DNA from: Streptomyces sp. C10-9-1
GTDB taxonomy: Bacteria; Actinomycetota; Actinomycetes; Streptomycetales; Streptomycetaceae
NCBI RefSeq assembly: GCF_024497955.1
Contig: NZ_JANHKP010000004.1
Coordinates: forward strand, 124,001 to 188,000
Length of the DNA stretch: 64,000 nt
Direction of reading: 5' to 3'
A program made the position numbers and the translations under genes. Shown here piece by piece: positions 53,221 to 61,257 of this stretch. Each line of letters starts with the position of its first letter. Within the stretch, counting starts at the first letter, position 1. Under the pieces are notes generated by a model. It did no database searches. It had not been told where the DNA came from and was given only the letters and a program-made list of their open reading frames with translations.

Positions 53221-54188
53221 CGCGCCGTCCCGGCCCCGGCGATCTGGCGGGCCATGATGGTGGTCAGCTCGTAGGCGGTGTGCGAGGCGGCGACGGCGGT
53301 GATCTCGGCGTGGTCGTAGGCGGGCGCCACCTCGACGACGTCGGCGGAGACCAGGTTGCAGGAGGCGAGACCGCGCAGGATCTCCAGGAGCTCGCGCGAG
53401 GTCATGCCGCCGGCCTCGGGGGTGCCGGTGCCGGGGGCGTGCGCCGGGTCGAGGCAGTCGATGTCGATGGAGATGTACAGCGGCCGGTCGCCGATGCGCT
53501 GGCGGAGCTGGTCGGCGACCTCGTCGGCGCCGCGGCGGTAGACGTCGGCGGAGGTGACGATGCCGAAGCCCATCTTCTCGTCGTCGGTGAGGTCCTGCTT
53601 GCCGTAGAGCGGGCCGCGGGTGCCGACGTGGGAGAGGGCGGAGGTGTCGAGGATGCCCTCCTCCACGGCCCGGCGGAACGGGGTGCCGTGGGTGTACTCG
53701 GCGCCGAAGTAGGTGTCCCAGGTGTCGAGGTGGGCGTCGAAGTGGAGCAGGGCGACGGGCCCGTGCTTCTTGGCGACGGAGCGCAGCAGCGGCAGGGCGA
53801 TGGTGTGGTCGCCGCCGAGGGTCATCATCCGGGCGCCGGTGGCCAGCAGGTCGTCCGCCGCGGCCTCGACGGTCTCGACGGCCTCGTTGATGTTGAACGG
53901 GTTGGCCGCGATGTCGCCCGCGTCGGCGACCTGGGCGAGCGCGAAGGGGGAGGCGTCCTGCGCCGGGTTGTAGGGGCGCAGCAGCCGGGAGGCCTCGCGG
54001 ATGGCGTTGCCGCCGAAGCGGGCGCCGGGGCGGTAGGAGACGCCGGAGTCGAAGGGCACGCCCACGACGGCGACGTCGGCGCTCCCGACCTCGTCGAGGC
54101 GGGGAAGCCGGGCGAAGGTGGCGGGCCCGGCGTACCGCGGGATGCGGGAGGAGTCGATCGGGCCGCGCGGCTGCTCGGTGCTGCTCAT
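53217..54188 (-). CDS. speB: Agmatinase/guanidinobutyrase-family ureohydrolase
   Basis: Protein of 323 aa, ATG at 54188. Manganese ligands of the arginase fold are all present: [21 protein letters not shown] and [22 protein letters not shown]. It hydrolyses a guanidino group to urea plus amine: agmatine to putrescine or 4-guanidinobutyrate to GABA. The [10 protein letters not shown] and C-terminal [15 protein letters not shown] features are shared by both. It is translationally coupled to the TPP gene and divergent from the PucR regulator, so the three form one regulated unit. The symbol reflects the family, not proven substrate. Confidence 0.88.
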   Translation of the reverse strand: MSSTEQPRGPIDSSRIPRYAGPATFARLPRLDEVGSADVAVVGVPFDSGVSYRPGARFGGNAIREASRLLRPYNPAQDASPFALAQVADAGDIAANPFNINEAVETVEAAADDLLATGARMMTLGGDHTIALPLLRSVAKKHGPVALLHFDAHLDTWDTYFGAEYTHGTPFRRAVEEGILDTSALSHVGTRGPLYGKQDLTDDEKMGFGIVTSADVYRRGADEVADQLRQRIGDRPLYISIDIDCLDPAHAPGTGTPEAGGMTSRELLEILRGLASCNLVSADVVEVAPAYDHAEITAVAASHTAYELTTIMARQIAGAGTAR

Positions 54189-54411
54189 CTGGTGGCTTCC
54201 TTACGTTCCTGCGCCCCGCCGGACCGTGCCCTCGATCCGTTTCGCCAGGTGATCGGGAGGCTTCCGGCGACAGGGTGCCTGTGTGCTGACTCTGGCGCTG
54301 CGCGGCGGCCGGCCGGGGCGGTGCTCCCTCCGTCCGCCCCGGTGGGGGCGGGGCCGCGCTCGTGCGCCGGGCACCGACGGTAGGTGGCCGGAGCGCCCTG
54401 ATGAAGTGTAC

Positions 54412-54447
54412 GTTTCCTCCATCGAGGGCTTCCGCGATGGAGGAAAC
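54412..54447. promoter_or_regulatory. Perfect 13-bp inverted repeat over the pucR ribosome-binding site
   Basis: GTTTCCTCCATCG (54412-54424) and CGATGGAGGAAAC (54435-54447) with a 10-nt spacer, in the gap between speB and pucR. The right arm contains GGAGGAAAC, the Shine-Dalgarno sequence of the ATG at 54452. On DNA it could be a regulator operator; in RNA the hairpin would hide the ribosome-binding site. Confidence 0.85.
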
Positions 54448-54451
54448 ATCC

Positions 54452-55870
54452 ATGTCCGAGGCCGGTGCACCCCCGCCCACTCCCCCGGTCCCGCTGGCCA
54501 CGCTACTCGCGGACCGGGAGCTCGGCCTGCGCCGGCTGGCCGGGCCGGACCCCTCGCACGGCGCGGCGATCCGGATGGTGCACACCTCGGAGATGGCCGA
54601 CCCCTTCCCCTACCTCCTCGGCGGCGAACTGCTGCTCAGCGCCGGCGTGCTGCTCGACGACGCGGACCACTACGTGGCCCGGATCGTGGAGGCGGGGGCC
54701 GCCGCGCTCGGCTTCGGGGTGACTCCGGTCCACGACACCGTGCCCGCCGCCCTCGTGGCGGCCTGCGACCGCCGCGGCCTGCCGCTGCTGGAGGTGCCCC
54801 CGAGTACCCCGTTCACGGCGGTGGCGCGGGCGGTGTGGGGCCTGATGGCCGAGGCCCGCCACCACGAGCTACAGCGGGTGGCCCGGGCCCAGCAGGGTCT
54901 GGCCGCGGCGGCGGCCCGGCCCGCCCCGGTACCCGCCGTGCTGCGCCGGCTGGCCCGGTACGTCCAGGGCACTGCCGTGCTGCTCGACGCGGAGGGCGCC
55001 GCGGTCCACGCGGCGGGGCCCGAGCCCTCGGGGGCCGCGGCGGCCTCCCTGGCCCGGCTGGCCCGCGTGGTCGGCGGGCCGGGGCAGGGGCCCGCCTCGG
55101 CGACCGACCGGGCCGGCGGCGACCACGTCTCGGCGTACCCGCTCGGCGGCGGCCGCGGTCTGGTCCTCGCGGTGGCCACACCGGCCCGGGAGGCGGGCGA
55201 CCACACCATCGCCGGGGTCGCCGCGGTCCTGCTCTCCCTGCTGACCGCCCCGCTCCTGGACACCGACGTCTCCGCGCGCTCGGGGGCGCTGGTCCGGCTC
55301 CTGCTCGGCGCCGCCCCGGAGTCGGCCGCGCCGCTGCTCGGGGGCGGACCGTGGACGGTGGTGCACGCCCGCTCCGCGGACACCACGCCCTTCGCGGCGG
55401 CCGCCCTGGGCGCGGCACTCGGCACCACGCTCCTGTCCCTGGAGGACGACGGCACCGTACGCCTCCTGCTCCCCGGCGGCCGCGAGCCCTCGGCGCGTCC
55501 GGGGTGGACGCTGGGCGCGAGCGCCCCCGCCGCACCGGAGGCCCTCCGGGAGGCGGACGCCCAGGCGGACCGCGCCCTGCGCCGCGCGGCGGCGACCCGG
55601 AGCGGGCTGGTCCGGCACCGCGAGCCGGGTCCGCTCACACCCGAGTCCGCCCGCGCGCTCCTCGCACCGCTGGCGGACGCCCCCGCCCTGGTGGAGACGC
55701 TGCGCACCTGGCTGTCCGTGCACGGCGGCTGGGACCGGACCGCGACCGCCCTCGGCGTCCACCGCAACACCGTCCGCCAGCGCATCGCCCGCTGCGCCTC
55801 CCTGCTGGGCGCGGACCTGGACGACGTGGACGTGCGCATGGAGCTCTGGTTCGCGCTGCGGCAGCGGTGA
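54452..55870 (+). CDS. PucR-family transcriptional regulator
   Basis: Protein of 472 aa. The ATG at 54452 is supported by GGAGGAAAC 4 bp before it; the in-frame ATG at 54362 lacks one. N-terminal PucR domain (about 10-130: DRELGLRRLAGPDPSHGAAIRMVHTSEMADPFPYLLGGELLLSAG). The middle is GGDEF-like/CdaR-like. The C-terminal HTH_30 has LRTWLSVHGGWDRTATALGVHRNTVRQRIARCASLLG. PucR proteins control purine, polyamine, proline or arginine use. The divergent ureohydrolase/TPP pair is the obvious target. Confidence 0.9.
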   Translation: MSEAGAPPPTPPVPLATLLADRELGLRRLAGPDPSHGAAIRMVHTSEMADPFPYLLGGELLLSAGVLLDDADHYVARIVEAGAAALGFGVTPVHDTVPAALVAACDRRGLPLLEVPPSTPFTAVARAVWGLMAEARHHELQRVARAQQGLAAAAARPAPVPAVLRRLARYVQGTAVLLDAEGAAVHAAGPEPSGAAAASLARLARVVGGPGQGPASATDRAGGDHVSAYPLGGGRGLVLAVATPAREAGDHTIAGVAAVLLSLLTAPLLDTDVSARSGALVRLLLGAAPESAAPLLGGGPWTVVHARSADTTPFAAAALGAALGTTLLSLEDDGTVRLLLPGGREPSARPGWTLGASAPAAPEALREADAQADRALRRAAATRSGLVRHREPGPLTPESARALLAPLADAPALVETLRTWLSVHGGWDRTATALGVHRNTVRQRIARCASLLGADLDDVDVRMELWFALRQR

Positions 55871-56054
55871 GGCGGGCGGGGGCGTTCGGTCCGCAGCGGC
55901 GCGGTGCCGCGGCTCCGGTCCCCTGGCGGGCGCCGCCACCGGCTGCCGGAGCCGGGGCGCCCGCCGCGGTTCCGCCGACGGCCCGCCACCGAGGGCCGGG
56001 AACCCTGTCGGAGAACGCCAACTCCCGTGTGCTCAGACCATGTTGCAATGCCTC

Positions 56055-56546
56055 ATGACCTCTCCCCAGCGCGGCACCACGACCCCGGGCGGCCCCGAAC
56101 CGGTCCCTGACCACCTCAGGGCGGAGATCGGGCGGTTACGGCAGGAGGCGGTGCACCAGCGGCGCCTGGCGCACCGCCGGGCCGAACGGTGGAACGCCGT
56201 GCACCTCCTGCTCGGCTTCCCCGCCGCGCTGCTGGCCGGAACCGCGGGGGCCGCGGGACTCTCCTCCCCGGCCGCCCGCGTCCCGGCGGCACTGATCGCC
56301 CTGGCCTCGGCCGGGTTCGCGGCGGGCGCCGGGTTCCTGCGCGGCGACGTCCGCCGTCTGGCCAACAAGCGGGCGCGCGGCGCCTGGGGGGCGGTGGAGG
56401 ACGCGGCGACGCTGGCACTCTCCCGGCCGCACCCGTCCACCGACGACCTCGCCGCCCTGCTCCGGCTGCGCCAGGCCGCCCTGGCGGCCTACGACGCGGG
56501 GGACGCGCAGCCCTCCGGCGGCCCGCCCGCCGTGCCGCCCGGCTGA
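56055..56546 (+). CDS. Small two-TM protein (SLATT/DUF4231-like)
   Basis: Protein of 163 aa from ATG 56055 (or 168 aa from ATG 56040). A cytoplasmic helix (LRAEIGRLRQEAVHQRRLAHRRAERWNAVH) leads directly into two close membrane helices (LLLGFPAALLAGTAGAAGL and VPAALIALASAGFAAGAGFL). A C-terminal helix with RGDVRRLANKRARGAW follows. This layout resembles SLATT/DUF4231 domains, which are predicted to form pores in nucleotide-signal or conflict systems. No nucleotidyltransferase partner is adjacent. The mRNA may be leaderless. Family call tentative. Confidence 0.7.
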   Translation: MTSPQRGTTTPGGPEPVPDHLRAEIGRLRQEAVHQRRLAHRRAERWNAVHLLLGFPAALLAGTAGAAGLSSPAARVPAALIALASAGFAAGAGFLRGDVRRLANKRARGAWGAVEDAATLALSRPHPSTDDLAALLRLRQAALAAYDAGDAQPSGGPPAVPPG

Positions 56547-56620
56547 GACGGGGCACGGGGGCCGCGGACGACGGGGCGCCCGCCGCCCTCGGGGCCCCGG
56601 CCCGGAGCGCGGCCGCACCC

Positions 56621-57226
56621 CTACCCGCGCAGGTGCTCCCGCGCCCGCCACTCGCGCTCGACGGTCCTCAGCAGGGCCGGGTAGACGAGGGCGTACCGGA
56701 AGGGCTTGATGGCGGCCATGTAGCAGCGGCCGAGCGGGCCGTTGGGCTTCGCCAGGACCGTCAGCTCGCCGCGGTGGCCGCCGCGGCCGTCCGGGACCCA
56801 GCCGAGGTGCAGCACGGCGTGGACGGTGCGGTTGGCGTTCTCGGCCGCCCACTCGTCGCGGGTGAGGTAGAGGGAGCCGAAGGAGATCGCGCCGCCGATG
56901 TCCGGGCCGCGTTCGCCACTGCGCAGGTCCTCGGGGAGCCGCTGCCGCAGCGAGCGGACCCGGGCCCCCGGCCCGGCCTCGGGCGTGTCCCAGCGCAGCA
57001 GGCGGCCGAGCCCCGCGCGCACCGCGAACAGGGCGCGGAGCACCAGCCCCTCCCTCCCGCGGCGGCCGCCGCGGCCGGAGCCGCCCGCGGCGAACTGCTC
57101 CACGAGGAGGCGCAGGTCGTCGGGGCCGCCGGGAGTGTCGAGGGACCAGACGTCCTCCACCCGGAAGTCGGGGGCGATCTCACGGATGCGCCAGGGCCGG
57201 GTGTGTGCGGACGCGGGAAGCCTCAT
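56621..57226 (-). CDS. DUF2867 protein
   Basis: Protein of 201 aa, ATG at 57226. It starts MRLPASAHTRPWRIREIAPDFRVEDVWSLDTPGGPDDL, typical of DUF2867. It continues with ISFGSLYLTRDEWAAENANRTVHAVLHLGWV and a C-terminal IKPFRYALVYPALLRTVE. The fold is START/SRPBCC-like by family, suggesting binding of a hydrophobic ligand; this is inference. It is divergent from a TetR gene across paired operators, so it is probably the target of that repressor. Confidence 0.82.
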   Translation of the reverse strand: MRLPASAHTRPWRIREIAPDFRVEDVWSLDTPGGPDDLRLLVEQFAAGGSGRGGRRGREGLVLRALFAVRAGLGRLLRWDTPEAGPGARVRSLRQRLPEDLRSGERGPDIGGAISFGSLYLTRDEWAAENANRTVHAVLHLGWVPDGRGGHRGELTVLAKPNGPLGRCYMAAIKPFRYALVYPALLRTVEREWRAREHLRG

Positions 57227-57237
57227 CACGGACTCCT

Positions 57238-57294
57238 GTCTATACGGTGCCGTATAAATAGACGCTAGCACCGTCCGTACGGCACCGTATAGAC
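57238..57294. promoter_or_regulatory. Paired TetR operators in an inverted arrangement
   Basis: Two perfect 17-bp arms (57238-57254 and 57278-57294) in inverted orientation 23 bp apart. Each contains a site of its own: TATACGG-TG-CCGTATA (57241-57256) and TACGG-CA-CCGTA (57278-57289), centre to centre about 35 bp. It lies between the DUF2867 and TetR starts, so one TetR dimer could sit at each promoter. Confidence 0.8.
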
Positions 57295-57371
57295 GGGAGC
57301 CCGCCACCGGGGCGGCACACCCGCCGGGGCGGCAGGCGCGGACCGGCACCACGGACACGGAGGGAGCGGCC

Positions 57372-57929
57372 ATGGCGGCGCCGCGCACGGCTCGCGAGGC
57401 GTGGGTCGAGGAAGGGCTGCGGGCACTCGCGTCGGGAGGGCCGGGAGCGGTCCGCGTCGAGGTGCTCGCCCAGGGCCTCGGCGTGACCAAGGGCGGCTTC
57501 TACGGCTACTTCCGCAACCGGGACGCCCTCCTCGCCGAGATGCTGGACACCTGGGAGAGGGAGGCGACCGACGCGATCATCGAGCGGGTGGAGGAGGCCG
57601 GGGGCGACCCGCGCCAGCGGCTGGGGCACCTGTTCGCCCTCACCGCGCCCGCCCAGGGACCCCCGGACCCTCCGGACGTCGAACTCGCGGTCCGCGACTG
57701 GGCCCGCCGGGACGACGCGGTCGCCGAGCGGCTGCGCCGCGTGGACGAACGGCGGATGGAGTTCCTGCGCTCCCTCTACCGGCCGATCTGCGCCGACGAG
57801 GACGAGGTGGAGGTGCGGAGCCTGGCGGCCTTCTCCCTGAGGGTCGCCGCCCCCCTGCTCGACGTGGACCACGGCGGGCGCAGCCGGGCGGAGGTCATGG
57901 AACTGGCCGCGCGCTGGCTGCTGCGGTGA
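57372..57929 (+). CDS. TetR-family transcriptional regulator
   Basis: Protein of 185 aa, ATG with GGAGGG before it. The N-terminal HTH is EGLRALASGGPGAVRVEVLAQGLGVTKGGFYGYFRNRDALLAEMLDTWER (about 14-60). The ligand domain is helical, with a C-terminal TetR_C region. The two inverted operators upstream cover its own promoter and that of DUF2867, so it probably autoregulates and represses DUF2867. The downstream acyl-CoA dehydrogenase begins 155 bp later and has a different kind of operator. Confidence 0.92.
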   Translation: MAAPRTAREAWVEEGLRALASGGPGAVRVEVLAQGLGVTKGGFYGYFRNRDALLAEMLDTWEREATDAIIERVEEAGGDPRQRLGHLFALTAPAQGPPDPPDVELAVRDWARRDDAVAERLRRVDERRMEFLRSLYRPICADEDEVEVRSLAAFSLRVAAPLLDVDHGGRSRAEVMELAARWLLR

Positions 57930-58022
57930 CGGGGCGGCGCCCGGGCCGCCGGGACCCGCCGCCGCGAGGCGTGCGGCGCGTCACTCTGGACAGTTTCAAC
58001 AACCGCCCGGTAACTTAACCTG

Positions 58023-58036
58023 AGCAAGCGCTTAGA
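58023..58036. promoter_or_regulatory. Operator-like palindrome before the acyl-CoA dehydrogenase
   Basis: AGCAAGCGCTTAGA with the core AAGCGCTT, 49 bp upstream of the acyl-CoA dehydrogenase start. Sites of this shape precede many actinomycete fatty-acid genes and bind TetR-type repressors. Confidence 0.45.
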
Positions 58037-58084
58037 CATGCGTCGGGGACATCCCGCACCGGCACCGTGAAGGAGGCGTCGACC

Positions 58085-59242
58085 GTGCGCCGTACCGTTT
58101 TCACCGAGGACCACGAGGCGTTCCGGGACACTATCCGCGCCTTCATCGAGGCCGAGGTCGTCCCCGTCTACGACGAGTGGTTCGCCGCGGGCCAGGCCCC
58201 GCGCGACTTCTACCACAAGCTCGGCGAACTGGGCATCTTCGGCATCAACGTGCCCGAGGAGTTCGGCGGCGCCGGTCTGGAGACGCACAAGTTCGAGGCG
58301 GTCCTCTACGAGGAGACCGCCCGCGCGGGCGTCCAGTTCGGCGGCTCCGGCGTGCACGTGCTGCTCGCCCTGCCCTACATCAAGATGCTCGCCACCGAGG
58401 AGCAGAAGAAGCGCTACCTGCCGAAGTTCGTCTCCGGCGAGGAGATGTGGGCGCTGGCGATGACCGAGCCCGGCACCGGCTCCGACCTCGCGGGCATGAA
58501 GACCACCGCCAGGCTCTCCGAGGACGGCACCCACTACGTCCTCAACGGCGCCAAGACCTTCATCACCGGCGGCGTCCACGCCGACCGCGTGATCGTGTGC
58601 GCCCGCACCGCCGCGCCGACCGCCGAGGACCGCCGCCACGGCATCTCGCTCTTCGCCGTCGACACCAAGGCCGAGGGCTACTCGGTCGGCCGGAAGCTGG
58701 ACAAGCTGGGCCTGCGCACCTCCGACACCGCCGAGCTCGCCTTCGTCGACGTCAAGGTCCCCGTGGAGGACCTGCTCGGCGAGGAGAACAAGGGCTTCCA
58801 CTACCTCGGCCTGAACCTGCCCTCCGAGCGGTGGGGCATCGCCTTCGGCTCCTACGCCCAGGCCAAGGCCGCCGTCCGCTTCGCCAAGGAGTACGTGCAG
58901 GACCGCACGGTCTTCGGCAAGACGGTGGCCTCCTTCCAGAACACCAAGTTCGAGCTGGCCGCCTGCCAGGCCGAGGTGGACGCGGCCGAGGCCGTCGCCG
59001 ACCGCGCCCTGGAGGCCCTGGACGCGGGCGAGCTGACCGCCGCGGAGGCCGCCTCCGCCAAGCTGTTCTGCACCGAGGTCGCACACCGGGTCATCGACCG
59101 CTGCCTCCAGCTGCACGGCGGCTACGGGTTCATGAACGAGTACCCGATCGCCCGCCTGTACGCGGACAACCGGGTCAACCGCATCTACGGCGGCACCAGC
59201 GAGGTCATGAAGATGATCATCGCCAAGGACATGGGCCTGTAG
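58085..59242 (+). CDS. Acyl-CoA dehydrogenase (long-chain/isovaleryl-type active site)
   Basis: Protein of 385 aa. The GTG at 58085 is chosen because AAGGAGG lies 8 bp before it; the GTG at 58067 would be upstream of that site. The flavin region is MWALAMTEPGTGSDLAGMKT; the C-terminal LQLHGGYGFMNEYPIARLYADNRVNRIYGGTSEVMK is typical. At the position where MCAD has its catalytic Glu (YEGT) this protein has Gly (YGGT). Glu248 in LPSERWGIA matches the alternative base of long-chain and isovaleryl-CoA dehydrogenases. It catalyses FAD-linked alpha,beta-desaturation of acyl-CoA. It is followed 9 bp later by tesB. Confidence 0.92.
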   Translation: MRRTVFTEDHEAFRDTIRAFIEAEVVPVYDEWFAAGQAPRDFYHKLGELGIFGINVPEEFGGAGLETHKFEAVLYEETARAGVQFGGSGVHVLLALPYIKMLATEEQKKRYLPKFVSGEEMWALAMTEPGTGSDLAGMKTTARLSEDGTHYVLNGAKTFITGGVHADRVIVCARTAAPTAEDRRHGISLFAVDTKAEGYSVGRKLDKLGLRTSDTAELAFVDVKVPVEDLLGEENKGFHYLGLNLPSERWGIAFGSYAQAKAAVRFAKEYVQDRTVFGKTVASFQNTKFELAACQAEVDAAEAVADRALEALDAGELTAAEAASAKLFCTEVAHRVIDRCLQLHGGYGFMNEYPIARLYADNRVNRIYGGTSEVMKMIIAKDMGL

Positions 59243-59251
59243 GTCGCACCC

Positions 59252-60124
59252 GTGACCCGAGCGCTCGACGAGCTGCTCGATCTGCTCGACCTGGAGCAGA
59301 TCGAGCAGAACATCTTCCGCGGCCGCTCCCGCTCCGCCGTCGTCCCCCGGGTCTTCGGCGGGCAGGTGGCGGCCCAGGCCCTGGTCGCGGCGGGGCGGAC
59401 CGTGCCCGAGGACCGCACCGCCCACTCCCTCCACTCGTACTTCCTGCGCATGGGGGACCCGGGCGCGCCGATCGTCTACTCCGTGGACCGGATCCGCGAC
59501 GGACGTTCCTTCACCACCCGCCGGGTGGTGGCCGTCCAGCACGGGCAGCCGATCTTCCATCTCTCGGCGTCCTTCCAGACGCAGGAGGAGGGGCTGGAGC
59601 ACCAGGCGGCCGTGCCGGACGCCCCGGACCCGGAGTCGCTGCCGACGGCCGAGCAGATGCTCCCGCGGTACGCGGACCGCTTCGTGGACCCGAAGGTGGT
59701 CGACCGCCTGCTGGAGGCCCGGGCTGCGGTGGACCTGCGGTACGTGGACGAGCCCCCGTACGGCACCGCCGGCAGCCCGCGCGAGCCGCGCTCCCAGGTG
59801 TGGTTCCGGGCCAACGGCACGCTGGCGGACGACCCGCTGCTGCACGTCTGCCTGGCCACGTACGTCTCGGACATGACGCTGCTCGACTCGGTGCTGCTGG
59901 CCCACGGGCGCGGCGGCTGGGCGGTCGGCGACGTGGTGGGCGCCTCGCTGGACCACGCGATGTGGTTCCACCGGCCGTTCCGCGCGGACGAGTGGCTGCT
60001 CTACGACCAGGAGTCGCCCTCCGCCTCGGGCGGGCGGGGGCTGGGCCAGGCCCGGATCTGGACCCGGGACGGGCGGCTGGCGATCTCGGTGATCCAGGAG
60101 GGCGTGGTCCGCGTCCCCCGGTAG
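59252..60124 (+). CDS. tesB: Acyl-CoA thioesterase II
   Basis: Protein of 290 aa, GTG 9 bp after the acyl-CoA dehydrogenase. Double hotdog fold: N-terminal RVFGGQVAAQALVAAGRTVPEDRTAHSLHSYFLRMGD and RDGRSFTTRRVVAVQHGQPIFHLSASFQTQEEG; C-terminal YVSDMTLLDSVLLAHG (catalytic Asp), SLDHAMWFHRPFRADEWLLYDQESPSASGGRGLGQARIW (Gln). TesB hydrolyses medium- and long-chain acyl-CoAs. Co-transcription with the dehydrogenase suggests control of acyl-CoA pools in beta-oxidation. Confidence 0.93.
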   Translation: MTRALDELLDLLDLEQIEQNIFRGRSRSAVVPRVFGGQVAAQALVAAGRTVPEDRTAHSLHSYFLRMGDPGAPIVYSVDRIRDGRSFTTRRVVAVQHGQPIFHLSASFQTQEEGLEHQAAVPDAPDPESLPTAEQMLPRYADRFVDPKVVDRLLEARAAVDLRYVDEPPYGTAGSPREPRSQVWFRANGTLADDPLLHVCLATYVSDMTLLDSVLLAHGRGGWAVGDVVGASLDHAMWFHRPFRADEWLLYDQESPSASGGRGLGQARIWTRDGRLAISVIQEGVVRVPR

Positions 60125-60192
60125 GCCCCGGCGGGACCCGGCCCGCGGCCGGGTCCCCCACCCCGCGGCGGATCCGGCATAGCGTCCGGGCC

Positions 60193-61158
60193 ATGGACGA
60201 CCCGCAGCGGCCCGAGAGCGCAGCCACCGTGATCGTCGCGGCGCTCGCCAACCTCGGCATCGCCGTGGCCAAGGCGGTCGCCGGCCTCCTCGGCGGCTCC
60301 AGCGCGATGCTCTCGGAGGCCGCCCACTCGCTGGCGGACACCGTCACGGAGCTGATGCTGCTCGTCGCGGTCACCCGCGCGGACAGGCCCGCCGACGAGG
60401 AGCACCCGCTGGGCCACGGCCCCGAGCGCTACATCTGGGCCCTGCTGGCGGCGGTGGCCACCTTCGTCGGCGGAGCGGTCTTCTCGGTCTACGACGGCAT
60501 CCGCGCCCTCGCCCACGGCGCGGAGCCCGGCGACCCGCTGCTCTCCTACGCCGTGCTCGCCGTGGCCTTCGTCCTGGAGTCCCTCTCGCTGCGCACCGGG
60601 CTGCGCCAGGCGCGGGCGGAGGCGCGGCTGCTGTCGCTGGGCTTCGGCCGGTACCTGCGGCGCACCCCGGACACCGCGGTGAAGGCCGTGGTGCTGGAGG
60701 ACTCGGCCGCCCTCGCCGGGCTGCTGCTCGCGGCGGGAGGGCTGCTGGGCGGGCAGCTGACCGGCTCGGGCGTCTGGGACGGGGTGGCCTCGATCCTCAT
60801 CGGCGCCCTCCTGGTGTACGTGGCATGGGTCCTCGGCGCCGCCAACGCCCGCCTGCTCATCGGACGCCCGCTGCCGCCGTACCTGCGGGCAGGGGTGCGC
60901 GAGGAGATCCTCTCCGTGCCCCACATCGTGGACGTGCTGGAGCTGACCACGCTCGTCCAGGGGCCCCGGGAGGTGCTCGTCGCGGCGAAGGTCGACTTCC
61001 GCGACGCCTCCAGCGCCCGGCAGGTGGAATGGGCCTGCGAGGAGGCGGAGGAGCAGCTGCGGGAGCGGTACCCGGCGATCCGCCGGGTCTACCTCGACCC
61101 GACACCCGGGCTGGGCGGGGAGGCGGGCACCGGCCCGGGGGCCGGCCGCGGGGGCTGA
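60193..61158 (+). CDS. Cation diffusion facilitator-family transporter
   Basis: Protein of 321 aa, ATG at 60193. Six membrane helices: TVIVAALANLGIAVAKAVAGLLGG, SEAAHSLADTVTELMLLVAV (metal motif HSLAD), HPLGHGPERYIWALLAAVATFVGGAVFSVYDG, LSYAVLAVAFVLESLSLRTGL, VVLEDSAALAGLLLAAGGLL and DGVASILIGALLVYVAWVLGAANARLLIG. A cytoplasmic C-terminal domain follows. The TM5 metal motif reads EDSAA instead of HxxxD, so metal choice differs from ZitB-type zinc exporters. It should export divalent metal against protons. Confidence 0.88.
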   Translation: MDDPQRPESAATVIVAALANLGIAVAKAVAGLLGGSSAMLSEAAHSLADTVTELMLLVAVTRADRPADEEHPLGHGPERYIWALLAAVATFVGGAVFSVYDGIRALAHGAEPGDPLLSYAVLAVAFVLESLSLRTGLRQARAEARLLSLGFGRYLRRTPDTAVKAVVLEDSAALAGLLLAAGGLLGGQLTGSGVWDGVASILIGALLVYVAWVLGAANARLLIGRPLPPYLRAGVREEILSVPHIVDVLELTTLVQGPREVLVAAKVDFRDASSARQVEWACEEAEEQLRERYPAIRRVYLDPTPGLGGEAGTGPGAGRGG

Positions 61159-61257
61159 GCGGCAGAGGACCGCGCCGGGGCGGACGGGCCCTCGATGGCG
61201 CGAAGTGTGGGATGCCCGTCGTTGACGCCATCCGGGGGCGGCTCGCAGGGTGGAGGG

